A stretch of 64,000 nucleotides of DNA from DASUAL01 sp035763805 (GTDB taxonomy: Bacteria > Gemmatimonadota > Gemmatimonadetes > Gemmatimonadales > GWC2-71-9): positions 1 through 64,000 of the forward strand of contig DASUAL010000113.1 of NCBI GenBank assembly GCA_035763805.1, given 5' to 3'. The position numbers were made by a program, and so were the translations under genes. Below, one piece after another: positions 7,649 to 16,160 of this stretch; the first letter of the stretch is position 1; every line of letters begins with the position of its first letter. The notes beneath the pieces are model-generated. The model was not told where the DNA came from, searched no databases, and was given only the letters and a program-made list of their open reading frames with translations.

Positions 7649-8137
7649 TTAGCCGAACAGTTTGTCAATTTCGTCTTCCGCCCCCTCGAGCAGACCCTTT
7701 TGCGGCGCCGCGGGGCCCGCGCCTACCCGGTTGAACATCTCCTCAAAGACTCTCGTCAGGCCCTCGACCGCCCCCTTCCCTTTCAGCTTCACAAGACCGA
7801 GCGTGGTGCGCTGATCGAACAGGACGACCAGAATCACACGCTTTGCCACGTCGGCGAGGAACATGGACTCCTTCTCACCTTGGTGCACCAGCGACGCGAA
7901 CTCGTTCTCACCGATCATCTTGGCGAGCTGGTCGTTGGCGCTGAAATCGGCGGCGGTGAGTGAGGCGAACGCGGCGGGATCGAACTGCGGTGGGTCACCC
8001 ACGGTGGCGACCAGCTGCCCGGTGCGATCCACGAGGAGAGCGCAGCGAGCGTTCGCCTCCCGCAGGAATGCCTGCAGCTGAGTCTGGATCTGCTTGAAGT
8101 CCTTCTCGCTGAACGACCAGCTCGCCGCTCCAGCCAT
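7649..8137 (-). CDS. mglB: Roadblock/LC7 protein, MglB-like GTPase-activating partner
   Basis: A 162-residue protein with one roadblock/LC7 domain (about residues 10-130): FLREANARCALLVDRTGQLVATVG and the later LADVAKRVILVVLFDQRTTLGLVKLK strands. MglB homologues are the GAP of MglA, and the placement 12 bases before mglA supports that pairing. The C-terminal 35 residues form a variable tail ending in a helix (EDEIDKLFG), which may contact MglA. The ATG at 8137 follows GGGGAGACG. Confidence 0.9.
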   Translation of the reverse strand: MAGAASWSFSEKDFKQIQTQLQAFLREANARCALLVDRTGQLVATVGDPPQFDPAAFASLTAADFSANDQLAKMIGENEFASLVHQGEKESMFLADVAKRVILVVLFDQRTTLGLVKLKGKGAVEGLTRVFEEMFNRVGAGPAAPQKGLLEGAEDEIDKLFG

Positions 8138-8148
8138 CGTCTCCCCGG

Positions 8149-8751
8149 TCAGTCGGCCTCGGACATGTCGCGCCGCGCGAGCAGCGCCTGTGCGATGGTC
8201 ACGCCGTCGGCGTACTCGAGATCGCCTCCGACGGGCAGCCCCCGAGCGATGCGGGTCACCCGTACGCCGGTGGGCTTGAGCGCCTGCTGGAGATAGGTCG
8301 CCGTCACCTCCCCCTCCATCGAAGGATTCGTGGCAATGATGACCTCGCGTACGCCAGAGCCGTTGGCGACGCGTGCCAGGAGGCGATCGATGCGCAGCGC
8401 CTCGGGCCCCACGCCCTCGAGCGGACTCAGCCGACCCCCCAGCACGTGGTAGCACCCCCGGAACCGGCCGCTGCGCTCGATCGCCGCGACGTCCGAGGGC
8501 TCTTCCACGACACACAGCACGCCCGCCTCCCGGCGGGGATCGGTGCATATCGCGCACGGATCCTCGTCGGTGAGCGTGCCGCACACGCTGCAGGCCGCCA
8601 CACGCGCGCGGACGTTCCGGATCGCCTCCGCCAGACGCGCGGCAGTGTCCGCCGGCTGCTTCAACAGGTAGAACGTGAGCCGCTGCGCCGTCTTGCGTCC
8701 GATCCCGGGGAGCTTGGCCAGCTCCGTCACGAGATCATCGATGGCCGACAC
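8149..8751 (-). CDS. recR: Recombination mediator RecR
   Basis: A 200-residue RecFOR-pathway protein that loads RecA at gaps. The helix-hairpin-helix LAKLPGIGRKTAQRL is at residues 11-25. The C4 zinc finger (CSVCGTLTDEDPCAIC) is at about 54-69. The Toprim domain (CVVEEPSDVAAIERSGRF...GGRLSPLEG) follows, then the GEVTATYL and ARGLPVGGDLEYAD signatures. GTG start at 8751. It is coupled to ybaB, with three bases between them. Confidence 0.97.
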   Translation of the reverse strand: MSAIDDLVTELAKLPGIGRKTAQRLTFYLLKQPADTAARLAEAIRNVRARVAACSVCGTLTDEDPCAICTDPRREAGVLCVVEEPSDVAAIERSGRFRGCYHVLGGRLSPLEGVGPEALRIDRLLARVANGSGVREVIIATNPSMEGEVTATYLQQALKPTGVRVTRIARGLPVGGDLEYADGVTIAQALLARRDMSEAD

Positions 8752-8754
8752 GGA

Positions 8755-9072
8755 CTACAACGGCAGCTGAAACGGAAACGGCAGGCCCGTGGCGAGCTTC
8801 TTCACCTCCGCCTGATACAGCTCGGCGGCGCGCTGCTGTGCCTGCGACACGGCGGCGAGCACGAGATCCTCGAGCATCTCGATGTCGGTCTGGCTCACGG
8901 CCTGGGGGTCGATCTTGATCGCGCGAATGTGGCCCCGCCCATCCGCGGTGGCCTGCACTATTCCCCCGCCGGCCGAAGCGGTCACCGTCTGCTGTGCCAG
9001 CTGGGACTGGATTTCCGACAGCCGAAACTGCATCTGCTGCCCCAGCTGGAGCAGGCTGGATAAATCCGCCAT
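8755..9072 (-). CDS. ybaB: YbaB/EbfC family nucleoid-associated protein
   Basis: A 105-residue YbaB-type DNA-binding protein. An N-terminal helix rich in Gln (LLQLGQQMQFRLSEIQSQLAQQTV) is followed by the beta hairpin SAGGGIVQATADGRGHIRAIKI and the C-terminal LEDLVLAAVSQAQQRA helix. The order dnaX-ybaB-recR is conserved across bacteria. The ATG at 9072 has GAGG upstream; an upstream GTG (9096) would add eight residues that do not look native. Confidence 0.93.
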   Translation of the reverse strand: MADLSSLLQLGQQMQFRLSEIQSQLAQQTVTASAGGGIVQATADGRGHIRAIKIDPQAVSQTDIEMLEDLVLAAVSQAQQRAAELYQAEVKKLATGLPFPFQLPL

Positions 9073-9108
9073 ACGTCGAAAGTTAACCTCGCCCACCTGG
9101 GTTGCAAG

Positions 9109-10749
9109 CTATTCCAGCAACTCCAAATCTAACGCGTCCACGGCGGCGTTGAGGCTGGGGTCCCGGGCCCGCAGCGCCTTGAGCCGCTGCTCCCGCACCG
9201 CGTCTTCGGTGAGACGGGCCGGGCGCGCTGGTGCGCGCTCGCCACCCCCGGGGCCCGCGACCTTGATCCGGATCGGCGCGCTGACGTAGCGCCCCACCAG
9301 CTGGGCCAGCGCATCCCGCTGGCGCTCGATGCCCTCGACGTGCACGGGGTTGGTGTCGAGCGGCCGCACTACCACGCTCGTCCCCTCCACGCCCCTGACC
9401 TCCGTCTCGGCGAGCAGGGCGCCGAGCAACGGGCTCTTCGCACGGGCGTCGTCGACGACGCGCGGCCAGAGCGCGCGGAGTCGGTCGAGCGTCAGCGGGC
9501 CCTTCTCGGGCAGCGGAACGGCGGCGGGCGGTCGGGCGGCCGGAAACGCGGCGGTGTCACGCAGCACAGGTGGCACTGCGGCCGCGGAGGGACTGACCGC
9601 CTGACCGCCCGTCCCCCCGACCGCCAGCGCCTTCAGCACCGCCTCGAGCTCGACCGTCCTGCTCATCATCGCCCAGCGCAGGAGCAAGAGCTCCACCGCA
9701 AGCCGCGCGTTGCCGCTCGAGCGCAACTGGCCCTCCAGCTCCGTGAGCACGGCCAGCAGGCGCACCACGTCGGGAGCAGGGAGCAGTGGGCAGTACTTCC
9801 TCACCTGTGCGCGCATTCCCTCGGTGAGACCCTCGGGTTCGCCGCCCAGGCCGGCGAGCAGCACCGCACGCAGGGTGTCTCCCGCGCCGGCGATGAATTC
9901 CTGCAAGTCGGCGCCCGCGTCCACCAGCCGGTCCACCAGAGGGAACACGGCCTTGGCGTCCCGGTCGGCGATGAGCCGCAGCGTCTCGCCGTACACGTCG
10001 TCGGGGATCAGTCCCAGCACCTCGCGCACCCGTGCGGCCGTCACCGGTCCCTCGCCGAACGAGAGCACCTGGTCGAGAATCGACAGGGCGTCCCGCATCC
10101 CGCCATCCGCGCTCTTCGCGATGAGGTGCAGGGCATCATCGTCCGCCTCGAGCCCTTCAGCCGCGAGCACATGCGACAGCCGCGCCCTGATCGCGTGCGG
10201 TCCGATGCGGCGGAAATCGAAGCGCTGCAGGCGCGACAGGATGGGCGCCGCGCTCTGGGCAATCTTCTGCGGTTCCGTGGTCGCGAACACGAATACGACC
10301 CGGGGCGGCGGCTCCTCCAGAATCTTGAGGAGAGCATTCCACGCCTCGCGCGTGAGCATGTGCGCCTCGTCCACGATGTACACCTTGTGCCGCGCCTCTG
10401 TCGACGCGGCGTACATGGCGCGCTCGCGCAAGTCGCGTGCGTCGTCCACCCCCCGGTTCGAGGCGGCGTCGAGCTCGACGACGTCCAGGTTCGCCGCCCC
10501 CGTCCAGATGCGCGTGCACGACGTGCATTCGCCGCACGGCTCCCCCGCAGGCGCCCGCCGCTCGCAGTTCAGCGCCATGGCGAGAATCCGCGCGGCGGTC
10601 GTCTTGCCGACCCCGCGCGGGCCCGCGAACAGGTAGCCGTGAGCCACCCGGCCGCGGGCCACGGCACCGCGCAAGGCAGCCGCCACGTGATCCTGGACGA
10701 TCAGGTCGGCGAACGTCTTGGGGCGGTACTTGCGGGCCAATGCGATCAT
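9109..10749 (-). CDS. dnaX: DNA polymerase III subunits gamma/tau
   Basis: A 546-residue clamp-loader ATPase. Walker A is GPRGVGKTTAARI; the zinc module is CERRAPAGEPCGECTSC; Walker B/DEAH is VDEAHML; the sensor SRC region is PILSRLQRFDF. Domain III follows to about residue 370. The rest is a Pro/Ala-rich linker and a tau-like C-terminus. I looked for an A-rich slippery sequence for programmed frameshifting and saw none. ATG at 10749 starts MIALARKYRPKTF; a TTG three codons upstream is an alternative. Confidence 0.96.
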   Translation of the reverse strand: MIALARKYRPKTFADLIVQDHVAAALRGAVARGRVAHGYLFAGPRGVGKTTAARILAMALNCERRAPAGEPCGECTSCTRIWTGAANLDVVELDAASNRGVDDARDLRERAMYAASTEARHKVYIVDEAHMLTREAWNALLKILEEPPPRVVFVFATTEPQKIAQSAAPILSRLQRFDFRRIGPHAIRARLSHVLAAEGLEADDDALHLIAKSADGGMRDALSILDQVLSFGEGPVTAARVREVLGLIPDDVYGETLRLIADRDAKAVFPLVDRLVDAGADLQEFIAGAGDTLRAVLLAGLGGEPEGLTEGMRAQVRKYCPLLPAPDVVRLLAVLTELEGQLRSSGNARLAVELLLLRWAMMSRTVELEAVLKALAVGGTGGQAVSPSAAAVPPVLRDTAAFPAARPPAAVPLPEKGPLTLDRLRALWPRVVDDARAKSPLLGALLAETEVRGVEGTSVVVRPLDTNPVHVEGIERQRDALAQLVGRYVSAPIRIKVAGPGGGERAPARPARLTEDAVREQRLKALRARDPSLNAAVDALDLELLE

Positions 10750-10756
10750 CAGGATC

Positions 10757-10765
10757 AATCTAGCA
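10757..10765 (-). promoter_or_regulatory. Extended -10 promoter element next to the dnaX start
   Basis: On the minus strand TGC-TAGATT (10765-10757) fits an extended -10 box. Only seven bases separate it from the dnaX ATG, so the transcript would begin at or next to the start codon (leaderless). The -35 side lies inside the heptamer repeat arm that starts at 10766. This is inference from motif spacing. Confidence 0.4.
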
Positions 10766-10854
10766 AGAATTGCGGATTGCGGATTTCGGATTGCGGATTC
10801 TATCCACCGCCCTCAATCCACAATCCACAAATCCACAATCCACAATCCGCAATT
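10766..10854. repeat. Inverted array of ATTGCGG heptamers between ffs and dnaX
   Basis: Left arm (10766-10800) is tandem ATTGCGG with one ATTTCGG variant. Right arm (10814-10854) is tandem AATCCAC ending in AATCCGC. The arms are complementary apart from G:T-type differences, with a 13-base spacer. The period is 7. The element could form a long hairpin and lies directly at the dnaX start. The same architecture recurs at 33305, 49948 and, with other heptamers, at 2245 and 21604. Confidence 0.85.
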
Positions 10855-10865
10855 GCCTGTGGAAT

Positions 10866-10962
10866 GCCCCAGGCTCCCCGCAGCGAAGCCTCGCCTCGCT
10901 TAGCGCTGCTCCCTGCGGGGGCCTGACGCGGTTCACGAGTGGACGACCTGCGGACCTGGGGC
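10866..10962 (-). ncRNA. ffs: SRP RNA (4.5S, small bacterial type)
   Basis: A 97-nt RNA whose ends pair exactly (GCCCCAGG at the 5' end with CCTGGGGC at the 3' end), followed by a second helix CCGCAG/CTGCGG. The apical domain carries the SRP hallmark GTCAGG...GGGAGCAGC...TAAGC that binds Ffh. The apical tip reads CCC-CCGCA-GGG instead of the usual GGAA/GNRA or UUCG loop. The location just upstream of dnaX-ybaB-recR is the classical one. A weak promoter (TTGGCC, 16 bases, TTACTT) lies at about 10970-11000. Bases 10963-11102 hold no other gene I can support. Confidence 0.9.
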
Positions 10963-11102
10963 GCTTCAAAAGTAACGGGTCCTGCGGGCGTGGCCAAGTC
11001 GCCGGGCGCCAACGCTTCAGACGCGGCGCGCTTTGACGAGTTGCCTCGCGCTGAATCTCGTCAACAAGTCCTGCAGCGCGCGCGAGCAGGCGAGACCCCG
11101 CC

Positions 11103-12338
11103 TCACGGGCGGGGGCAGGGCGAGCGCTCGAAGCGCCGCTCCGCGGCATCGACGTCGGCGTACAGGGCGCGATCGCGCGCGGCGCGCGCCGAGTCCAGGC
11201 TCCCAGCACTCTGGCGCGCCGCGTTGTACGCCGTCCACCGCTCTTCCAGGTCGACTAGCCCGCGCGCCAAGTCGCCACACGTCATCTTGCGGCTCTCGAG
11301 GAGACGCACCCGCAGGTCGAAGGCGCCGACCGCGAACGCGACCGTGTCCGCGAGACGATCGATGCGCCCCAGGGCCACGACCGCGGCTGGCGACCGCGCG
11401 GCCACCCCCGTTCCCTCCGTTCCACTCACCGGCCCGACAGCGATCGCTCGGTACAGGCCGAAGAGCGCCCCGGCCGCTACGATCCCCAGCGCAGCGAAGC
11501 CCGCGACTCGGACGATCGGCTTGAGAACCAGGCGCCGGTCCGCGGGCGCCGGCAGCACCTCCGCCTCTGGTTCAGCCTCGTCCGGGAATAGGAGGAGGGG
11601 GGTCTGCAGCCTGTCTGGTTGTGACGCGCGGTCGGACGAGAGAACGTTCGCCTCGGTTCGATAGTTCGTCCAGGCGAGAGCCGTGACCTTGCGCCCGTCC
11701 GGGCGCACCGAGTGGGCGTCCACGACCTCGTAGAACGGCAGATACCCGTTTGAGTGCGCGGCGTCCCGCCCGACGCGAAACACGCCGCCTGCAAGATCGG
11801 CGCCCCGCGCGATGACGAGCGCGAGCTGCCACGGCTGGTGGAAGCACGCGAGATGCGCGTCCGCATCGGCGGTCGAGAGCCGGGCGTCTGCGGCGTCGCG
11901 GCTGTGGTACCAGCCCACCAGCCGGCCTCCCCTGTGGCGTAGCTCCTCTTCGGCGATCGCGCGTCCCTGCCTCAGCGCCGGCTTGAGATGATCTCCGCCG
12001 ATCGACCAGGGAACCTGGATCGTTGATTCGACGACGATGTATGGCTTCCCACCCTGAGGCGCCCGGAGCACGTTACCGACGAGGAACCCGAGGGACGACG
12101 ATCCGTGCGGCCCGGTCGCAACGTGGTCGTGCACGGCCGCGAGCGCGCGCTGCGTGATGAAGATCGGGTACGCGGGATCGGCCTGCGGTTGAGCGACGGT
12201 CGACGTCCACAGGATCGCCGAGGCGAGAGGCATCGGCTGCTCGTGAGAGTCGCTCCCGCTTTCGGCAGGGCCAAGGCCGGAAGAAGGGACCGCGTCGGGG
12301 ACGCGGTACCGCACCGTGCTGCTCCGGGCGACGTCCAT
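11103..12338 (-). CDS. Membrane-anchored MPN/JAMM-fold protein, degenerate catalytic site
   Basis: A 411-residue paralogue of the next gene upstream. Residues 36-200 form an MPN (Mov34/JAB1) fold: PIFITQRALAAVHDH, GFLVGNV and VGWYHSRDAADARLSTAD. In the JAMM motif HxHP-x6-S-x2-D the second His and the Pro are replaced (HSRD at 145-148), while Ser155 and Asp158 keep exact spacing, so zinc binding is probably lost. A transmembrane helix (about 265-285) separates it from an extracytoplasmic domain with two Cys that ends in FERSPCPRP and matches the paralogue closely. The ATG at 12338 has GGAG eight bases upstream. Confidence 0.75.
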   Translation of the reverse strand: MDVARSSTVRYRVPDAVPSSGLGPAESGSDSHEQPMPLASAILWTSTVAQPQADPAYPIFITQRALAAVHDHVATGPHGSSSLGFLVGNVLRAPQGGKPYIVVESTIQVPWSIGGDHLKPALRQGRAIAEEELRHRGGRLVGWYHSRDAADARLSTADADAHLACFHQPWQLALVIARGADLAGGVFRVGRDAAHSNGYLPFYEVVDAHSVRPDGRKVTALAWTNYRTEANVLSSDRASQPDRLQTPLLLFPDEAEPEAEVLPAPADRRLVLKPIVRVAGFAALGIVAAGALFGLYRAIAVGPVSGTEGTGVAARSPAAVVALGRIDRLADTVAFAVGAFDLRVRLLESRKMTCGDLARGLVDLEERWTAYNAARQSAGSLDSARAARDRALYADVDAAERRFERSPCPRP

Positions 12339-12530
12339 TTGCAGGGCTCCGAGCCGCAACTTCCTCGCCGCGAATCGACCGGCCTCGGTCTGCCTCGCGC
12401 GTGTTCGACGGAGTGCCCCGCACAGATGCAAGTCGATTGTGGTGCAAAGCTTAGACAAAGAGACCGGGGCTCGGCACCGTCGCGAACGGATCGCTGATAC
12501 GGGCGCTCAGTCGCGCGCGCGCCGCCCCAG

Positions 12531-12548
12531 TGTTGCGGTCCCGCAACA
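12531..12548. promoter_or_regulatory. Palindrome between the two JAMM genes
   Basis: TGTTGCGG (12531-12538) and CCGCAACA (12541-12548) are perfect inverted repeats two bases apart, 37 bases after the upstream JAMM gene ends and 193 bases before the downstream one starts. The tight spacing suggests a dimeric repressor operator rather than a terminator. No T-run follows on either strand. The remainder of 12339-12585 shows no gene. Confidence 0.35.
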
Positions 12549-12585
12549 GTCAGGACGCTCGGGCCGGCCATGCCCCACCCTCCCG

Positions 12586-14202
12586 CTACGGCCGCGGGCA
12601 TCCCGAGCGGTCAAAACGGCGCTCGACCGAGTCCACACCCGCATAGAGCATCCGGTCCCGGACCGCGTGCTGCGGGTCCAGCACTCCGGACGCTCGGCGC
12701 ACCGCACCGTAGGCCAACCAGCGATCCTCGACCGCCCGGAGGCCGCGCGCGAGCCCGTCGCACGCGAGTTGCCCCCGGTCGAACAGCGCAGCGCGCCCGC
12801 CGAAGGTGCGCACCGCCTGCGCGAGCGAGTCGCCGACACGGTCGAGTCTCGCGAACGGCATCACGGGCTGGCGGCGGGACGCCGCGGCCGGCGGCCTGGA
12901 CGCGGCCGGAGGAGTCGTCGCCTGCCGCTTGGGCCACGGCAGGCTCGGCAGCTTGGGCAGCTTCGGCAAGGTCGGGAGAGTCGGCCGGAACTCCAGGTAG
13001 AGCCCGGCCCCCGCCCCGACTAGCAGGATGCCGAATGCGGCGAGCCAGACTCCGCGGCGCCGTTTGCGACGGCGCCGCCGGGCAGGCGGTGCGCGCAGCG
13101 GACGGGGTGGTTTTTCGGCAACCGATTCCTCGCGCGGCGCCTCGAAGGGCTTCCCGGCCGGTCCTTCGACAGGTTGGCGGATGGGCTCTTGTACCGGTTC
13201 CTCGTCGAGGTCCTCGACCGGTTCCTCGGCGGTCGGGGGGCGCGCGGGCGCGGGCGGAGGCGGAGTCGCCCGGGGGGGTGGCGGCGCCGGTGGTACCGGG
13301 CGCGCCGCTGGGCGCGCGGGACCGGACGGGCGCTCACGTGGCGGCGTGCGGACCGGCCCCGGAGGCGGCGGTGACGCAAAGTCCTGGGCGGTGGTGAGGA
13401 AAACCAGGTCGTCGGACTTGGCAGGCGCAGGAGGTCGGGGCGGAGCCGGTGGCGGAGTGGCCGGCCGGGGCTGCGGCGGCTCGGGCGTAGGCTCCGCATG
13501 TGGCGGGGCCGAGCCGGCGCCTTCCGGCCGTTCCGCCGCCCGGCCCGTACGGTCCGCCAGGGGGTTGTGCGCCCGGTAGTTCGTCCAGGTAATCAACGAG
13601 CGCCTCTTCCCGCCCGCTCCAAGCGACTCCTCGCCGAGGAGCTCGTAGAACGGCAGCTGCGTGGTCGGCCACGCTTCGTCCGAGCTGGCGCGGAACAAGC
13701 CCGCTGCAGGCTCGGTGCCGTCGGCGCCGGTGCCAATGATGAGCGCAATCTGCCAGGGCTGCGCGAAGTAGTGCTCGTGCGTCTCGAGGTCGTGCTCGGA
13801 GAGTGCGATCGGATGCGGCGGATGAGTGTGGTACCAGCCGATGAGGTGGCCCCGCTGCTCTGCCGCCTGCGCCTCGATGCGGTCCCACAGCCGGGTCACG
13901 ACGTCCATGGTGCGGTCGCCATGGATCGGCTGATTGAGTCGCAGCGCCGAATCGATGATGAGATAGGAGACGTCAGTCTCGGGACACTCGCACAGATCCC
14001 CAACGAGGAAACCGATCATCCCCTGGCCGGGCTTGGGCGGCGCGGCGAGGTGCTCGTGAATCGCCTGCAGCACGGACTGCGCAAGGAAGACGGGAAATGC
14101 GACGTTGTCCGCCTCGCCTCCCCGGCTCCCCGCGCGGGCGGGGATCCAGAGGATGGACCGGGCGAGCGGGATTGGCTGGCGGAGAGGAGCGTCCGCGCCC
14201 AT
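12586..14202 (-). CDS. Membrane-anchored JAMM/MPN-domain protein with Pro-rich linker
   Basis: A 538-residue protein. Residues 10-200 are an MPN domain with a complete zinc motif GWYHTHP-x6-S-x2-D (His125, His127, Ser135, Asp138). The Glu expected in the ExxGxLxG strand is replaced (GMIGFLVG), so isopeptidase activity is doubtful. Residues about 230-370 are a Pro/Ala/Glu-rich linker, followed by a stretch of Arg/Lys, a transmembrane helix (about 384-403) and a roughly 90-residue outer domain with two Cys ending in DRSGCPRP. The topology puts the JAMM domain in the cytoplasm. The family is not one I can name. Confidence 0.78.
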   Translation of the reverse strand: MGADAPLRQPIPLARSILWIPARAGSRGGEADNVAFPVFLAQSVLQAIHEHLAAPPKPGQGMIGFLVGDLCECPETDVSYLIIDSALRLNQPIHGDRTMDVVTRLWDRIEAQAAEQRGHLIGWYHTHPPHPIALSEHDLETHEHYFAQPWQIALIIGTGADGTEPAAGLFRASSDEAWPTTQLPFYELLGEESLGAGGKRRSLITWTNYRAHNPLADRTGRAAERPEGAGSAPPHAEPTPEPPQPRPATPPPAPPRPPAPAKSDDLVFLTTAQDFASPPPPGPVRTPPRERPSGPARPAARPVPPAPPPPRATPPPPAPARPPTAEEPVEDLDEEPVQEPIRQPVEGPAGKPFEAPREESVAEKPPRPLRAPPARRRRRKRRRGVWLAAFGILLVGAGAGLYLEFRPTLPTLPKLPKLPSLPWPKRQATTPPAASRPPAAASRRQPVMPFARLDRVGDSLAQAVRTFGGRAALFDRGQLACDGLARGLRAVEDRWLAYGAVRRASGVLDPQHAVRDRMLYAGVDSVERRFDRSGCPRP

Positions 14203-14238
14203 CGGCTCAAGATAACGACCGGCCGCGCCCCGCGCCTA

Positions 14239-15273
14239 TCAGCCCACCACCTGGGCGATGAGCTTGGCCGCCCGCTCCACGTCGGCACGACTGGCGTCGA
14301 GGTGCGTAACCGCCCGCACTCGCCGCGGGCCGAACGGCACCACCAGCACTCCAACCTGAGCGAGCTTCGGAATGACGGTTTCGGCTGTGTCGGTCTCGCG
14401 GACGAGATCGATCATGACGACGTTCGTCTCGGGTGGCAGGGGCCGGACCGCCGGGCACGCGGTCAAGCGGTCGGCGAGCAGCCTGGCGTGCTCGTGGTCC
14501 TCGCCGATGCGCGACAGGTTGTGATCCAGGGCCCAGAGCGCCGCAGCGGCGAGGACGCCCGATTGCCGCATCCCACCACCGAGCCGCTTGCGGATCTCCC
14601 ACGCCCGCGCCCGGTCGCTCGCGGCGCAGACGAGGCACGATCCCACTGGACAGCCGAGTCCCTTCGAGAAGCTCACCATCACCGTGGCAGCGCCGGCCGT
14701 GAGGTGCGCAGCCGGGATGCCGAGCGCCGCCGCCGCATTCCAGAGACGCGCGCCGTCGAGGTGTACGCGCAGGTCCGCTTGGCGCGCTGCGGCGACGACT
14801 CCGGCCATCACCGCGGGCGCCATGACCTTCCCGCCGGCCGCGTTGTGGGTGTTCTCCACGGCCACCGCACCGGGCCGTGGAACGTGGGGCGAAGGCGCGC
14901 GAAGGGCGGAGCGCACGAGCTCGCCGCTCAGCAAGCCATCGGGCGTGGCGATCGGCCGGATCTGGACGCCCCAGTTGGCCGCTACTCCCGCCAGCTCGTA
15001 GTGCACGAGGTGCGCGTTCGCTTCGAGCAGCAGCTCGGTCCCCGGGCGGGTGAGCAGGGCGATCCCGGTCTGGTTGGCCTGCGTCCCGGAGGGGAAGAAC
15101 AGCGCGTCGTCGCCGCCGAGCAGCTCCGCCACCCGCTTCTCGAGCCGCCGCGTGGTCGGGTCGCCGTCCAGGACGTCGTCGCCGACCTCGGCTTCCGCCA
15201 TGGCACGGCGCATCGCCGGCGACGGCTTCGTGACCGTGTCGCTCCGCAGGTCGATCGGCCGGAGCGCAGTCAC
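14239..15273 (-). CDS. ltaE: Threonine aldolase (low-specificity L-threonine aldolase)
   Basis: A 344-residue fold-type I PLP enzyme cleaving threonine/allo-threonine to glycine and acetaldehyde. Visible signatures are the N-terminal DLRSDTVTKPSPAMRRAM, DDVLDGDPTTRRLE, FFPSGTQANQTG, VENTHNAAGGKVM, VHLDGARLWNAA and the PLP-lysine loop VSFSKGLGCPVGS. The GTG start (15273) overlaps the stop of the YihY gene (GTGA). It is the last gene of a seven-gene overlapping operon that starts with the sirtuin. Confidence 0.93.
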   Translation of the reverse strand: MTALRPIDLRSDTVTKPSPAMRRAMAEAEVGDDVLDGDPTTRRLEKRVAELLGGDDALFFPSGTQANQTGIALLTRPGTELLLEANAHLVHYELAGVAANWGVQIRPIATPDGLLSGELVRSALRAPSPHVPRPGAVAVENTHNAAGGKVMAPAVMAGVVAAARQADLRVHLDGARLWNAAAALGIPAAHLTAGAATVMVSFSKGLGCPVGSCLVCAASDRARAWEIRKRLGGGMRQSGVLAAAALWALDHNLSRIGEDHEHARLLADRLTACPAVRPLPPETNVVMIDLVRETDTAETVIPKLAQVGVLVVPFGPRRVRAVTHLDASRADVERAAKLIAQVVG

Positions 15274-16160
15274 CCGAGCTGGACCCGCTGCGAGCGTCGC
15301 ATGCGGATGAGGTCGTACGTTTCCGCGACCTCGCCGCCCAGCAGGAACAGGTAGGCGGTGTAGTAGACCCAGAGCAAAAACAGGAAGACCGCCACGACGT
15401 TGGCGTCGGAGGCGACCCGATCGACCGTGACGAACTTCGTCACGTACAGCGTGTACAGCCGCTTCACCACCTCGAAGCCGAGCGAGCAGAACACGGCGGC
15501 CACGAGCGCCGTGCGCCAGTGGATGGGCCGGCTGGGCAGGACCTTGTAGACGATGTAGAAGAAGAGCACACCGAGCGCGAATGCGATCATCGCGAGGCTC
15601 CAGCGCCACAGCCAGCCCAGCACGAAGCTCTGGGCGAGCCAGGCGGCGCCGCGCGCCTCCCAGGCGGCGACGAGCGCGCTCAGGACCAGCATGGCGCCGG
15701 TGCAGAGCACCATGGCGAGGTCGAGCAGCTTGGCTACCGGCCAGGGGCGCCGCTCGTCGGTGTCGAACACGTCGTTCAGCGCCGCGCGCATGCCGCCGAA
15801 CAACCGCGTGGAGAACCACAGAAAGAGCGGCAGGCCGAATGCCGTCAGGCGGCCGCGATTTCGTACCACGGCGCCCAGGGCGCTCTCCACCTGCGCGAAT
15901 GCCCGGTCGGCCCCGCTCTCCAGCGCGCTGGGAAGCAGCCGCGCGAGCAACTCCTCCAGGTTCACCTGCTGGGTGGTGATCTGGTGCTGGACGAGATAGC
16001 CGACGGCCGCCAGGAGCAGGACGACGAAGGGGATGATCGTGAGAAGCAGGTCGAACGACAGGGCGCCCGCGAGAAAGGGGATGTTGTCCTCGTAGGCCGC
16101 CTCGAATGTGCGGCGGGCAACGCCGGTCACCGACCGATGCCAGCCGCCTTCCCGCGTCAC
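15270..16160 (-). CDS. YihY/BrkB family inner-membrane protein
   Basis: A 296-residue polytopic membrane protein with about six hydrophobic helices. The YihY/UPF0761 pattern is clear: AGALSFDLLLTIIPFVVLLLAA near the start, an amphipathic periplasmic region, FGLPLFLWFSTRLFGGMRAALNDVF, and the late VFLFLLWVYYTAYLFLLGGEVA helix. The family is often annotated as ribonuclease BN, which is obsolete; its function is poorly known. The GTG start overlaps the YtxH-like stop by four bases. Confidence 0.9.
   Translation of the reverse strand: MTREGGWHRSVTGVARRTFEAAYEDNIPFLAGALSFDLLLTIIPFVVLLLAAVGYLVQHQITTQQVNLEELLARLLPSALESGADRAFAQVESALGAVVRNRGRLTAFGLPLFLWFSTRLFGGMRAALNDVFDTDERRPWPVAKLLDLAMVLCTGAMLVLSALVAAWEARGAAWLAQSFVLGWLWRWSLAMIAFALGVLFFYIVYKVLPSRPIHWRTALVAAVFCSLGFEVVKRLYTLYVTKFVTVDRVASDANVVAVFLFLLWVYYTAYLFLLGGEVAETYDLIRMRRSQRVQLG

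Noticed and set aside
9109..10749. Programmed frameshift in dnaX
   Set aside because: No A-rich slippery heptamer was seen in the region between domain III and the C-terminus.
10766..10854. Possible CRISPR array
   Set aside because: Units are 7 bases, contiguous, and arranged as inverted arms; there are no spacers and no cas genes.
10760..11209. Minus-strand frame covering SRP RNA and the heptamer repeat
   Set aside because: It runs through a structured RNA and a repeat, has no family resemblance, and lacks a sensible start.
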